Assembly (NCBI GenBank): GCA_017506865.1
Contig: JAFCMP010000179.1
Location: 744,001 to 808,000, forward strand
DNA from: Tribonema minus
Lineage: Eukaryota; Sar; Xanthophyceae; Tribonematales; Tribonemataceae
Reading direction: 5' to 3'
DNA length: 64,000 nt
Shown: in pieces, positions 10,121-24,000 of the stretch
How positions within the stretch are numbered: position 1 is the stretch's first letter
Layout of the letters: each line of letters starts with the position of its first letter
Position numbers and translations under genes: made by a program
Notes under the pieces: model-generated
Told to the model about the DNA's origin: nothing
The model's database searches: none
Seen by the model: the letters and a program-made list of their open reading frames with translations, nothing else

Positions 10121-12007
10121 CTGCATGGGAGTGATTGATGTGTTTTCGTTGCTGATGAGCGTGGCGGTTGCAGGCCGTGCTGATGCAGCATCCCGGTTGC
10201 GGAAAACTGAGCACTGACCCTAAGAAGGCTGAGCGGTGCGCACGCATCCGGTCGCATGCGGTGTGCGGCGTTCGCCTCACGCCACCACCATCGAGCCACA
10301 CTCAGCAAGCCACAAAACTGTGGCTTCATTGCATCCGCGTTGACTTTGAGTGCACGACTGCGCTTACTTGTGAATATACGAGATAGAGTGAGCAGTGGCA
10401 GTTGGTGGACAAGCACTCTGAGCGTTCACGTATTTTGTCCCTGCTTGGCTGCGAGGCTTTTACCAGCGCGTCATCGCACCGTTTGACGCCGTAATGGTAC
10501 AACTGTAAGTCCCCATTCCTGCCCATCAGAACAGGAGGACACGCGCATGAAGTCCGTGATCTTGCCTCTGCATCGTGCAAGGTGACACACTTACCGTGTC
10601 CAATACCTGGAATAGCGGTTGCTCTTACTAGAAATACCGCTCAGCCTGAGGTCATCATGTGCTACGCAGCCGACGGTCGTTGTCACAGCTACGGCAGCAT
10701 AGCATGAAGCCAAGTGCCAGCCAGGTGTGTGTGATTTCGCTACAACGGTAATTGGCCATATCAGACGCCAGGCATCGCCTGCAATGAAAACCTCATGCGA
10801 AAGCACTGCAATTGCGCACAACGCATGATTTCGAGGCTCCAGAATCCGCTGCTTGCAGGCAGACGGCAAGGCTGCAGCATTGATGGGAGTCGAGGCATCA
10901 TCAACAAATCCTGTTCACAAAATTCACCTGAGAAGGTGCGCTGTTGAGGCAGCCCGCCAGGGTGGTCCAGATCCGAGGCTCCTGAGCAATTCAAACGCAC
11001 CCTCTTCGGACTTCACTGTCGCCTTGCAAGCCTGAGAGTAGTGATCGCACGAGCTCGAGCGCAGGGAGAACTGTACCCCCGGGGGGTCAGGTCCCCTTCC
11101 TTCCTATCTGTTCATCTGATCTTTCTCGCAAGCCAAAGGCGACTTGAGCGCATTGCAAAGGGGGGACCGCTTGGATTCTATCGCCTACCTCAGCTACACG
11201 CCGTAGGCTCGTGTGAACGCGAGCACGGTAAGGGAGATTCGCTGCTCACATCTGGACTTGAACTCGGGAGAGAAGATCAGGTGCGTGAGATCGAGCTCAC
11301 GATTGCACCTTACCAGGTTGTTGCATGTCAACCTGGACCTTCATGTTTCCTGTGAACTGCGCCTTTGACACCCTATGGTCTATGCGCACACGGCCGCACT
11401 ACGGCCAAATCCGCATCACGCACACGGTGGATAACTGAACTCGACGACGTAAGATTTACTCAGATTTCATGGCATCAAATTCTGTTTCGAATCATTAATG
11501 GGATACAAGCATATGCGTGTGCCTGCGAAGTCACTTTGCATCCGGCCCACCTCCTCGTTCGGATCAGCTGCATCTTTTGCTGAAACTGCAACTGACACCC
11601 TCAGTTGATTGCCCCCTGATGGCTGTAGTCACAATTGCAGCTTGCTTTTCCATTGACTCTACTGGCTGCCTTCAATTTTTGCGCGCATTTTGTTCAACTG
11701 AAGTTGTTGCAGGCTGCTTGAGCCATCCAGCAAGGCCCTTAACCTGCACAGTCGGAATACGGTTCAGAAGTGTCACTGCACCAGAGTGGCAAGCTGTTTC
11801 ACAATGCTTCTCGATCACGGGGTCAGTCCTTGCCCTCAACGCAGGGCTGCTGAAGGCGCGCGGATCAGTACACAGATAGGTCTGTTGGCGCTGTGTCTGA
11901 GCCGATGTGCCCTCTTCCCAACATAGCATGCACCCACAATTACAATACCCCCCGCACGTGCATGCATACACAACGCATGTACGAACCTCGTTGCAGTCTT
12001 TGGAGCC
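10121..12007. other. unique-texture interval, no supported gene
   Basis: This stretch lacks the tandem echoes, TTAGGG runs and homopolymers seen on both sides. It has several medium open frames (for example plus 11041-11355, and minus 11672-11971 ending near VQVKGLAGWLKQ), but no splice-consistent chain and no family I recognise. It could hold a decayed mobile element and the promoter region of the UBX gene. Confidence 0.4.
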
Positions 12008-15000
12008 ATGGAATCTGACAGTGGTGGCACAGCGGGGCGCGGCGGCGGCGGCGGTCGCCAGCAGGTATGTACGCCCTTAACCTCAGCCTTCACTTCCGCT
12101 CTGTGCAACCTGAATGTTGTTCCAGTCAGGCAGTTTCCAGTCGGAAGTGTGTCAATTTGGATTTCTTATCTCAGTCAGAGGGTTTTTTCGGCTCACAGGC
12201 ATGCACGGTTTGTGCAGCGATTGCACCGTTGAATGTGTGCAGTGTACGTGCTTTGGTTTGCAGCATGTAATGCATTCCCCAATGTGATGCGTGCATGCTG
12301 TGTGCAGTGGACATGTAGTTTGTAAATACATTGCAGTTGCGTACATAAGGCCGGCCGCATTTCCTCATGTAATGCATCTTTGTTCATTGATGGCAGTGCT
12401 CAAGACCGCTCCTCTCGCATGTTGGGCTCCCTCTTTTGGGCATCTGTTTGTGGGCCAGGGTCATGCCTGTGTGCTCACTCCGTTGCTGAGCCATGTCATG
12501 GCATTGATGACCACGGTGCAGCCCAATGGCGTTGCTGTGCCCTCGTGAGAGTCTGATCCATGCCATTACTGAGCCATGTCATCACGTTGCTGACCACTGT
12601 GCAGCCGCAGGAGCAGCCCGCTCCCCCCTCCATACCGCACTCCAACGCTGCCCACTGTTGACTCATGAGTCAAGCCATTACTGAGCAATGTCATATCGTT
12701 GCTGAGCACTGTGCAGGCCGCCGCAGCGCTGCCCGCTCCGCCCTCCATACCGCGCTCCAATGCCGGGGCCCCTGTTGACTCATGACTCATGAGTCATGCA
12801 ATTGCTGAGCCATGTCATCATGTTGCTGAGTGCTGTGCAGGCTGCAGGAGCATCGCTGCCCGCTCTGCCGATCACCTCACGCCTTAACGCTGTGCCCCCT
12901 GTTGACAAAAATCATGAGTTCATGCCATTACTGAGCCATGCCATCACGTTGCTGAGCGGTGCAGGCCGCCGCAGCAGTGCTGCCCGTTCCGCCGACCGCC
13001 CCACGCTCCAATGCCGGGGCCCCCGTTGACTCATGACTCATGAGTCATGCCGTTGCTGAGCCGTGTCATCGCATTGTGAGCGCTGTGCAGGCCGCAGGAG
13101 CAAGGCTGCCACACACATTTCAATTTTTTTCTGTTGCGTCAGTGTTGGCAACATCATGAGCCATTACTGAGCGATGTCATATCGTTGCTGCGCGCTGTGC
13201 AGGCCGCCGGAGCAGCGCTGCCCGCTCTGTTGACCGCCCCGCGCTCCACTGCCGAGGCCCCTTGTCGAGTGTGATCCATGCCGTTGCTGAGCAATGTCAT
13301 ATATTTGCGGAGCGCTGTGCAGGCGGCCGCGGGGCCTGTTGACTCAGGACTCATGAGTCATGCCGTTGCTGAGCAATGTCATATGTTGCTGAGCGCTGTG
13401 CAGGCCGCAGCAGCAGCGCTGCCCGCTCCGCCCTCCATACCGCGCTCCAACGCCGTGCCGGCTGGCGCGGGCCTCACCCAGGAGCGAGGCGAGCAGATCA
13501 GGTACAGTTCACCAGGATACAGCGGTGTACTGTGCTGACTGGCCGATGACACAGCCCCTGCCATGTGGCGTTGTTATTTGTGCTCCGCAGCACGTTTGGT
13601 AGCATCACAGGCGCCGCATCCCTTGAAGCGCACATGGTACATGTCAATCTTGGGGTAAGTGTTAGGGTCAGGGGCAGGGGCAGGGTTAACCCCAAACGTA
13701 AGGTCACCATCCTGACCCTCACCTCATCCTAGTCTAATCCTAATGCTCACTCCAACCCTAACCCTATATGCTTTGCACACAGTACTGTCACACCTGAACA
13801 CACGGCATGCGTTGTTTCTGTTGTCCTTATTTTTGACAGCACTTTCATGAGCATCACCGGCGCTGACCCTGACATCTCCGCACACTATCTGGAGGTGAGA
13901 GAGCACTCTGGAAGTTTGAAAGCTAAATTTCTGTTTCAACAAAATTGAATGCGAAATTCCTGTCAAATCTGTTAATACCTGCGGCTTTCCTTCAGATTAG
14001 TTGTCCACTGGTTGCAATGAATGAGCAGGCGTCATGCCCATGCTTTGCCCTACGCTTGTGCGCTTTTCATCGACTTCAACCATCTTCAAGTCTGCGGTGC
14101 TTCCTTGCACTTCGTTTTGTTTTGCCTGAGCATCTTGTGCACTTCATCTTCTTGTGCCTGAGCATGGCGCTGCCCGCACCTGGTGCAGATTCCCTTTGTC
14201 TGCCAGTGGAGCATCGCTACGGATCCACGCTGTCAACGTAGAATCGTGTGTTGTGTCAGAAAGAAGCACGTCCCAGAGCGCATTCGTTCGGCCCTGACTC
14301 CGAGAGGGCAGGTTAGAAGTGGGTTTTGGATCTGAGAAAGACCTGCCTGACCACGCCCTAACTCTAACCCTAACCCTAATTGAGTACAGGCCCATGGAAG
14401 TTGGACGTTGAAGTATGGCTTACAGTGCATGGGTATCTCAGATGCAGAACTCGGATTTGTTCTTCTCGCTCTTATGTGCACATAGCTGCAAGCTACTCTT
14501 CATTTTCCACCTTATGTTTGACGTCGTGAGCAGGAGAGGGATGCGAGGATCCATCTGAGATGGACCTATCTGACCTAACCCTAACCCCTAACCCTAGCCC
14601 TAACCTTTACCCTAACCCTGATTGAGCACAGGCCATGGGCTGGCAGCTGGAAGCGGCAGTTACCATGTTCATGGAGGGGAACGAAGAGGGGGGTATGGGG
14701 GGGGGGGGAGGGGGCGGTGGCGGCGGCGGCGGCGGCGGGGGGGGGCTCATGGGCCAAGCCGGCGGAGGCGGCGGAGCGAGCGCGTTTGCCTCTGATGATG
14801 TGGGGTGAGTACTGCATGTAACCAAATGTTTTTAAAAGGTAGTTTCACTTATGATATTGAAGTTACAAGATCACTTTTCTGACGCCAGCGCACTGGCCTC
14901 TGGATATCCATGTGCTGTGCGTGACGCGGGGTGAGTACTGCATGTAGTGTAATGTATGTTGAAGATTCAGTTTAGAAGTTGAAGTTGCTCACAAGGTGCT

Positions 15001-18000
15001 TACATTTTGGCTCTGGCGTGTGCGCATTTGCCGCTGGAGTTTTCTGTTCGTAATGCATGTTAATATCGGCGGAGCCAGCGCATTCGTCTCTGATGATGTG
15101 GGGTGAGTACTGCATGTACATGTATATTGAAGTTTTACTCTTTATGTTGAAGTTACAAGATCAAGCGCGCATTCGCCTCTGATGATATGGGGTGAGTGAA
15201 TGAGTGATGTATGCATCTCTAATCACAGTAAATAAGCATATGATAGTGAGGATGCAGCGCATGAAATTTCATGTGGGGCCAGTGCATTTGCCTCTGATGG
15301 CTTCGCGCGACTCAAGTATTTTGTGTGGTACATGACTTTAAGGCCTGCGCATCTGCCGCCGATGATGTGGGTCGATATGTTGAAGTATGACAAAAAGGAC
15401 TCACTACAGAAGCCGTCTCTACACCTTCACAGCTATGATGAGAAACTGGGGGCTCTGTTGCAGGCTACGGCGGCGGCATACCGTTCATGCACGAACGCCC
15501 CTCGACTCTATGCACAGAACTCTTCACTTCTTGTTTCATGAAAACGAACCAAAAGATCATAGAGCTCTAGGTGACAAGCGGTGATTAGCTGTCGATTGTA
15601 TGCCTCCACCTATAACTTATAGGTAACCGTGGTCGCCGCTGCTGCGGCAATTGGCCATGAGTCAAACAGTGCCACCATTTTTCTTACTTCTGAAGTACGC
15701 TGGAAGTACACGCAAATGTTGCACCCGGCCATATAATACTTGAAAGCCTTCGGTGCCCTGCGACAGTTACCTGGCAGTAGGCTCATTTTAGTATACGTAG
15801 CCTCCCCACACACGTATGCTCCTTGGGGGGGGGGAGGGGTGCATTGCAGTAGTACTCGGTGACTGGTACTCAAAACTATGTTGCTGCGGTGCTGCCTTGC
15901 GACAGGTACCTGACAGTAGGCTCATACTAGTATATATAGCCTCCCCACACATGTATGCTCCTTGGGGGGGGGGTTGCACTGCAGTACTAGTTTTTGACTG
16001 GTATGCAAAATAACCTGTTGCTGCCCTGCTGCCTTGCAACAGGTACCTGGCAAGTCAAATGCGGGCCTACAACGAGGCCACCCAGGTCCTGGGACCAGGT
16101 AAGGCTAGGATTTGAACTCAGTTTAGGGTTGAAGTTAGAGCGTAGCCAGAATCAGGTCGCAGGTGGGGCTACCAATAAGCTGTCGACATCGGCAACCTAG
16201 CATTCACGCCCCTACCTGACAATTTCAGGTGAGGGTAGCTCAACAGGAGCATTAAAAAATGAGGTTGGTGGTTAGGCTTATTACGCAGTTCGTGCCGCGC
16301 TCAGGGGTTAGGGCTAGTCCGAGGGCTAGAGTCAGGGTTGGGTCAGCTACGTTCCAGCGCCACCCCTCATTAGCCATAGTCCATGTGTAACGATGTGCAG
16401 CAGTAGCATGACATCAGCGGTGGTGGTATGTGCGCGCATTGGGGTTGGGTTTAGGGCTAGGGTTATGGTTGGGGTGTGCGCTCTGCAGCGCAGGTGCAGC
16501 AAACAAACTTGAAGATGCTGAAGCACTGCCTCCACGACTGTGAATAGATGGTCATAAAGTTCGCTTTTGGTGTTGAAGTGCTTGACACCTCTTGCGCACT
16601 GGTGCCTTGCTCCTCTGCCTAGAGGGCAACACCATCTGTGGCTGCGGCAGCGTTCTTTTTTCAGTTGTGAGTTCCCAGCATAATGAAGCATCAATTTTCA
16701 CCTGAATTGATGGGCTGTGAAAGTGCGGTCTAGCTAGCGCCAAAATCGGAACCGCAGCGCCACGCGTCTAGTCTAAGCGCATACATACTCTGGCTGAGCG
16801 TTGCTGCACACCGCCACTGCGGCCGAGTCGCACTGGATCACCGCATTGGGCGCGCAACGCAATGCTTCAGTCCGAACCATACCGATGGAGTCATACTTTG
16901 TGATGAGGGCTAGGGTCGACAACTGCCCTCTGTCGCTGACGTGTTGTGCCTAGTGTTAGGGTTAGGGTTAGGGTTAGACCGATCCAGAACTGCCTTCTGG
17001 CGCTGATCATCTGTGACTAGGGCTAGGTCGATAACCGCCTCCTGTCGCTGATAATTTGTGAGTTGGGCTAGGTCAACAACTGCCTCCTGTCGCTGTGCGA
17101 ACCCGCTTGATTTGCTGCATGAGTGCTGCCCCCGCCTCGAGCGCTGCAACGCCTTGATCATCTGCTGCAGAAGAGTCACGCTGATGCTGCATTGCAGCGG
17201 CAGAGGCGACATGGGCTGCCGAGCGCATACGTACCTACCTCCCCCCACGACGCTGCGTCTGACCCCTACACCCTACCCCAACCCCAGCCCCAAGGCTGGA
17301 CACAGCCTCGCTTCAACCCCAAATGTAACCCTACATTGCAGAGGGCGACATGGGCAGAGGCAGCGGCGGTGGAACGGTGCTGTCCGAGCTGCCTCCAACC
17401 CTAGTGTTAGGGTTAGAGTTGGACAACCCATGACTATTGCTACACTAAACCCCCAACCTTAAACCTCGCCCTTACCCTACTTCTGCCTGCTTAACCCCAA
17501 TCTTAATCCTATTTTTATGCCGCAGAAGGCCGAAACATATTTCTGGCTGCTTAACCCCAATCTCAATCTTGTTTTATTGCTGCAAAGGGCGACTTGAGCG
17601 GAGGCGGCGGCGGCGGTGGAGCAGCGCTGTCCGAGCTCTGCTCAGGGCCAGGGTTAGGTCAACCCTAGAAAACCCATGTCCATTGCTACACTGATCTCTA
17701 ACCTTAAACCTCGCCCTACCAATATTTTTGGCTGCTTAGCCCCATATTTAACGCTGTTTGCATGCTGCAGAGGGCGACATGAGCGGAGGGGGCGGCGGCG
17801 GTGGAGCAGCGCTGTCCGAGCCGCAGCCGTTTGCCACCGCAGGCGGCGGCCGACGCTATGACGGACTAGAATCAGGTACTGGAGTCATGTATGCGCAATA
17901 CTTCTATGTCACTTGAAGTATAGACACATGTCGTTCAGTACCGTCAGCAGCGCGCAGCGATACGAAGCGCTGGCGGCTTCTGCTATTGGAGTCATGTATG

Positions 18001-21000
18001 CACAATATACGTTCTGTTCAGGGTTTATGTTTTCTGGACTATAGATGAATGTCGTTTGCCATCACCGGCAGCGCGCGGCTTTCGTGGCGGTGTAGTCAGG
18101 TACTGGAGGCATGTATACGCAATGTATACGCAATATAATTCCTAAGTACGTACGTACTTCAAGTTCTAGTTTTCTGGAAGCATAGACACGTATCATTTGC
18201 CACTACCGGCAGCGCTCGACGCTATGGCGCACCGGAGTCAGGTACTGGAGTCATGTACGCGCAACATACTCCCCAAGTACGTACTTCAAGCTTCAGTTTT
18301 CTGAAAGCATAGGCACGTATTGTCTGCCACCGCCTGCGGCGTGCGGCGGTACAACGCTCTGGAGTCAGGTACTGGAGTCATGTATGCGCAATATACGTAC
18401 TTGAGTTTACATTTCTTGAGGTAAAGACGCATGTCGTTTGCCGCTGTCGGCAGCGCCTGACGCTATGATGCGCTGGAGTCAGGTGCTGGGCCAGCAGAAC
18501 TGCAGTACACCACACACCACCAGATCCATGCAAGAGTGATCATTGTGCAAGTGCAGGCAAGGCAGGTGACGCTCCCACTTGTCACTGCTCAGCAAGCCCT
18601 AAGCATAGGGCGCACGCGATGCTACCACATGTACGCATATCGTTTGCCACCACCAGGAGTGCTGTGATGCGCTGGAGTCAGGCACGTTGAACTTGCACTT
18701 GAAGTCACGGGACCAGTGCCGCATCTCCCTTGCTTGCGCACCAAACAGCTCGGACGTAGTGTCGATAGCGCCACACGCATGCATACACTGTGAAGTTTTT
18801 TTTTTCATCACTGCGTATTGTGGTACATGTAGTCGTATGATCAGCACTGAATCATCACGACCATAGCAAATTGTCCTGTGCGCAGTGCTGGCCGGCTCTA
18901 GATAGCCCGGACCTGAAACAATGGCGCAAAGGTCCCTTTTATTGCGCAGCAAAGTCTAGAATAAGAGGGATTACCTGATTCATGCCCTCCCTGCACGAAA
19001 AGTGAGTGTATATGCGTTGAACTTGCACTTGAAGTCAGTGACTGAGCGGAGGTCGGGCGCCCGCCGTTCTCATGTACTTGTAAAGTCTGTTCGCGTGTGA
19101 GTTTCTTCGACACAATCTCTTGCTGTGCAGCGCTGGCCGGTCTTGACGGGCTGGACCTATGGAAACGAATCGAAAGATCGTAGAGCTCTAGGTGACAGAG
19201 GATGGTTAGCCGCAAGTGCCTTCCACCAATAACCGTGGTCGCCGCTGCTGCAGTCATTGGCCACCTATAATAGACGACGGAGCGGAGGTCAGGGGCCCCC
19301 GCCATTTTCGCATGCATGATTTAAATTCAATATATATATATATATATGCGCACGCGTGTTCTCCTCAACACAATATTTCGGTGTACGATGATGTTCCTGA
19401 CTTGTGGTGGCCAATCTAAATAATTTCATCGTCCTGCCGTGCAGCGCTGGCGGGTCTTGATGGCCTGGACCTAGACGGCGGAGCGGAGGTCAGGGCACCC
19501 GCCCCGCGACTGCACGACACTCTCATACACACGCCCGTGTCGGCGCTGCAAAGGTGAGCATGTAACTTCAACTTATGCATAACTTCAACTTGTGTATAAC
19601 TTCAACTCTGAGGTCAGGGCACCCGCCCCGCGACTGCACGACACTCTCATACACACGCCCGTGTCGGCGCTGCAAAGGTGAGCACACAAAACTTGGACTT
19701 ATTTACAAATTCATTTTGTCTCTGAAACTTCAACTTTGGTATAACTTCGACTTTGAGGTCAGGGCACACGCCCGTGTCGGCGCTGCAACGGTGAGCACAC
19801 AACTTCAACTTATTCACAAATTTCATCTTGAAACTTCAACCTTGGTATAGCTTCAACTTTGAGGTCAGGGGCCCGCCCTGCCGGCATGAGACTCTCATCC
19901 ACACGCCTGTGTCGGCGCTGCACAGGCGAGCACACAACCCCAACTCATATATATATATGTGTGTATAACCTCAATTTTGAGGTAAGGGCCCCCGCCCCCC
20001 GCCTGCACGACACCCTCATACACACGCCCGTGGCAGCGCTGCACAGGCGTTTACACAAGTTCAACTCATGTAGAACTTAAACTTGTGTATAACTTCATTT
20101 TTGAGTTCAGGGGCCCCGGGCACCTGCACGACACCCCCATACACACGCCCCTGGGGGGTCGCTGCATAGGCGAGCATGAACGTCAACTTGTGTAAAGCCT
20201 CAACATGTGCGCAACTCTTGTGTACAACTTTCAACTCTTACTTCACACTCAACAGCTATGAAGGCATTGTATGGTGTTGTTTGAAGCGCATTCAGATCCC
20301 GTGGGGGTCGCTACGGGTAAGCACTGACTTGTGGACAACTTGAAGTGTGACTTCAATCCTGAGTACGAGCCACGAACCTTTGCTGATGGCACTCCGGTTG
20401 GAATGGATAGCTGTGCCGCCCTGTGTCTCTTATTCATTTATTTATAAACATGTCAACATGCACTACATATGCGCACATTCAGGAATGGCGATAACATTGT
20501 GGGCACTCGCGATGCAGCATGGAGCGATTGGCGATACCGCTGTTTTGATAGAAGTGACGCTGTCGTTTGCGCTGCAACTCTGGCGGATATGTCTACGCTC
20601 AGTCACCCTGGGCCCCACCCTCAAAACCCTTGGTAAACTTCAAGTGAAGAACACACATCAAACGCTCTCCACATTTGCCTTTGGATGTGCATTCTTGCAC
20701 GCGCGTGTGCATTTGTATACATACAGGGTTCTTTGTATACAATTCTTCGCACGCGCACCCATCAAGTACATCCAAGCTTCTCAGGCCCCGCTCAACCACG
20801 GACTATGGTGTCTATTCTCATGTACATTCAAAGTGTGGTTCTTGAAGTGTATACTTCCAAGTGGGGAGTGCGCACGCGTCGTGATATAAACCTTGGTCAC
20901 AACAGCGCTCAGCCACTGTGTCCCTGCCTGTGTCTGCACTGCTCAGAGGCGGAACAATGATGCCTGCGGACAGCGCACTTCAACTACCCAATGCTGAGGT

Positions 21001-24000
21001 GAGCACACGTAACTGCAGCACTGACAGTGCACTTCAAGCACCCAATGCAGAGGTGAGCACACGTAACTGCAACACTCAGTCACTGTCCCTGCTCCATCCG
21101 CATTGCTCAGAGGCGCCCCGAATAGCCTCGTGATAAGCCGAAGAAACACAAGCGCCAACCCTTACTCTAACCCTTACGTCTCGTGAGGAGAAGGTGTGCA
21201 ATGGCTGGTGCTGCGAACACAGCTTCCTGACCCTGCATTCACAGCATGTTGTGCATGCTACTTCACAGCGTTCCGATGGCGCTCTCAAGTACTTGCAGTT
21301 GACGTACCGATAGTCCGCACGCTTGGACGGCAGCAGAGGCGCCTTGAAGCTGATGGCTGACGCGTGGATGCCTCGGCAACCCACTCTAGGCATGTGCTTT
21401 AATTAAGCCAGCTTGTGAGCTCATGGCGCGTGATTAGGGTTAGGGTTAGGGTTAGGGTTAGGGCGGAGGCGCCTTGAAGCTGATAGCTGACGCCTGAATG
21501 CTTTGACAGCGCACTCCTGCTTTGAGTGAGCTCGCGACGCGCGGTTAGGGTTAGGGTTAGGATTAGGGATTAGGGTTAGGAGTAGGTTTTTGTCCCCTGC
21601 CACATCTGCCAGCATGGAAAGTGTGCTGTGTTCATGCGCGGGGGGGGGGGGGGGGGTCATTTCCCTCAAGTGTGTCAATAGTACTTCAAAGTTTTGCGCC
21701 TGCGACACTGCAGTGATGACCATGTACATGTATAGCTGGCAAGATTTGCTGCATGCGCTGACACTCGCCGCATGCGAAGGGGGGAGAGCTCAAAGCACGT
21801 TGTACTTGGAGAGTCCTTGGAGAGTAGTTCAAGTGCGAACGAGTTGTTGTTTGAGTGCTTTTCCCCGCCGCGACAAATATGCCGTATGTGCTGACACAAT
21901 GAATTCGGCGAGCGAGCGTGCAGGGGGAGAGCACAGAGGATATTGACTTGTAAGTAATGTTTTCTGAGTACTTCGACATGTACTCTACAGTAAATCAGGA
22001 GTGCTTCAAGTGTCTGTGCCCGTGACACAGTAAATAACTGTGTACGATTGGTGCCAAAATCATCCGCATGTGCTCATATGGAAAACGCGCTCTGCGTTCG
22101 CGCAGGGAGAGAGCACGGAGTGGCTTTTTTCGCCGCCAACGGACATGGCTGGTGTTGCCGTGCCTACGAGAGCTTGGCTTTGTGCGGCCTAGCAGAATGT
22201 GAATGGCTGCCACACGCTCGCCTCCCCCTTTCTGTGCCCCCTTGCTGGTTCCTGGTTTTTGGCCCCAATTTTTTCTCTAAATTGCCGAAAACTCTGACAT
22301 GTGCTCATATGGAAAACGCGCTCTGCGTTCGCGCAGGGAGAGAGCACGGAGTGGCTGTTTCCGCCACCGACGGACATGATAGAGCGGTCCAGTTTCAGCG
22401 ATACGCGGCAGGCAAGTCACCGTAGAAGTTGTACTTGCAGTTTATGCTGTGCCTTGTTCCACATGCACCCCTTTCTTGTTTCGGTTGTCTGTTTCTCACA
22501 GGGCAAACCATGCCAGCAAGCAGTTTCTCCGCAGAAGTATTACAGAGCCTTCGATGTCACGCCTGAATAGCATGCGAACCCCGGCGCGTCTGAAGTTTGA
22601 AAAGAAAATGCAGTTTACGTGGTTGCGGCTCCTGAATTTGACTTGCACTTGGCATACCATGTGTTTCTTCAGCCTTCATGTGCCTCAAAGGACTGCTCCC
22701 TATGCCAGCCCACCAGCCAACGCTCAGCTGCACTGCTGCAGCAGGTGCCTTGCTGATTTGTGCGTGCACAGTCTCGCTGATTTGTGTTGGCCAACCAACA
22801 AACACTCCGCTCCCTTGCATGTGCACCTCTTAGCAGCAATGTCACAACCTGTCAGGCCTGTTCCCCAATTGCAGGCATGAGAAAACGTACGGCCGCAACT
22901 TGCTCATGCCTTTGGTCGAGGCTCTGTCATGACGTTGCGCCGAACAGCTGTGCGCTGCTGTAGCAGCCGTTTCTGGGGGTCATGCACCCATCCACATACC
23001 TCAGGAATGTGTTTCTGAGAACCATTGCTTCGGTGTGGCTCTGTTGTGGCCGTGCCGCCTTCTATTAATCCAGTCCCCAATCTAGCCCTAGCCTAACCCT
23101 AACCTGGTCACCATTTATCTACAGCCGAGCTCTCTTATGCGCGCGATGCCATCGTGAGTGACTCACGCCATGATCGTCGCGCATGCATCTGAGCTCTGTT
23201 ATGCGCGCACGCGATGCCATTGTGAGTGACTCACGCCACTATCGCCACGCATGTGTTGTACGTGCCGTTACTGCAGGCGTGCCGGCAGCGCAAGGAGTGG
23301 ATCATGGTCAACATTCAGGTTCGTCGTCAACTGGGTACAGTGTACCCTGAACGTCAAGTACTACTTCAAGATAATCTTGCGGTGACGCGCCCGCTTCAAG
23401 TGTGTGCATGTTGCTGTTTATAAATGTTGGTGAGCAGTAACCCTAGCCCTAACCCTAGGTATGTCCGTTGGCTGCTCCCGTCGGTGCAATTGCACACATG
23501 TGACATGTCACCAATTTGTGAGTACAAAGCCACGTTTACAAATCCACGGGTACATGACTCAGTGACCTGTCTTCATTGTCGCTGCGGTGACTGCAAGAGG
23601 GCTCCAATTTTCTGCAAGTTTGGTGACAAATCCACGAGTACATTCTATGAGTACCAGCTCATGATTAGTAGTACACGAGTACGTGAGTTCATGACCTGGC
23701 TTGGGTTGCTAACCTTTCATAACCTTGCAATTCTTTGCAAGTACAAGTCCAACAGTGGAAGTAACATGAAGAAAAGTCCACCACATTAGTGTATGTCCCT
23801 TGGCTCTCGCTGCTGTGATGCCACCTGTGACTTGAAGTCCATGAGTACATGAGTGAACGTCGCGGACTCGCCGTGACTCGCTATATGAGTGCATGACCCG
23901 TGATTCGCTATATGAGTGCATGACTCGCTGACCTTCTTCAAACCTCAAAGCCTCTGAGAGAGCAAACGCATTAGTGAAAGGACATGATTGTGCGTCGTCA

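Noticed and set aside
20254-20310. Alternative exon 8 for the UBX gene (phase-compatible, SYEGIVWCC...)
   Set aside because: The block at 20947-20998 also fits phase, has its own echoes with a GTGAGC donor, and gives a more coherent linker into the UAS domain.
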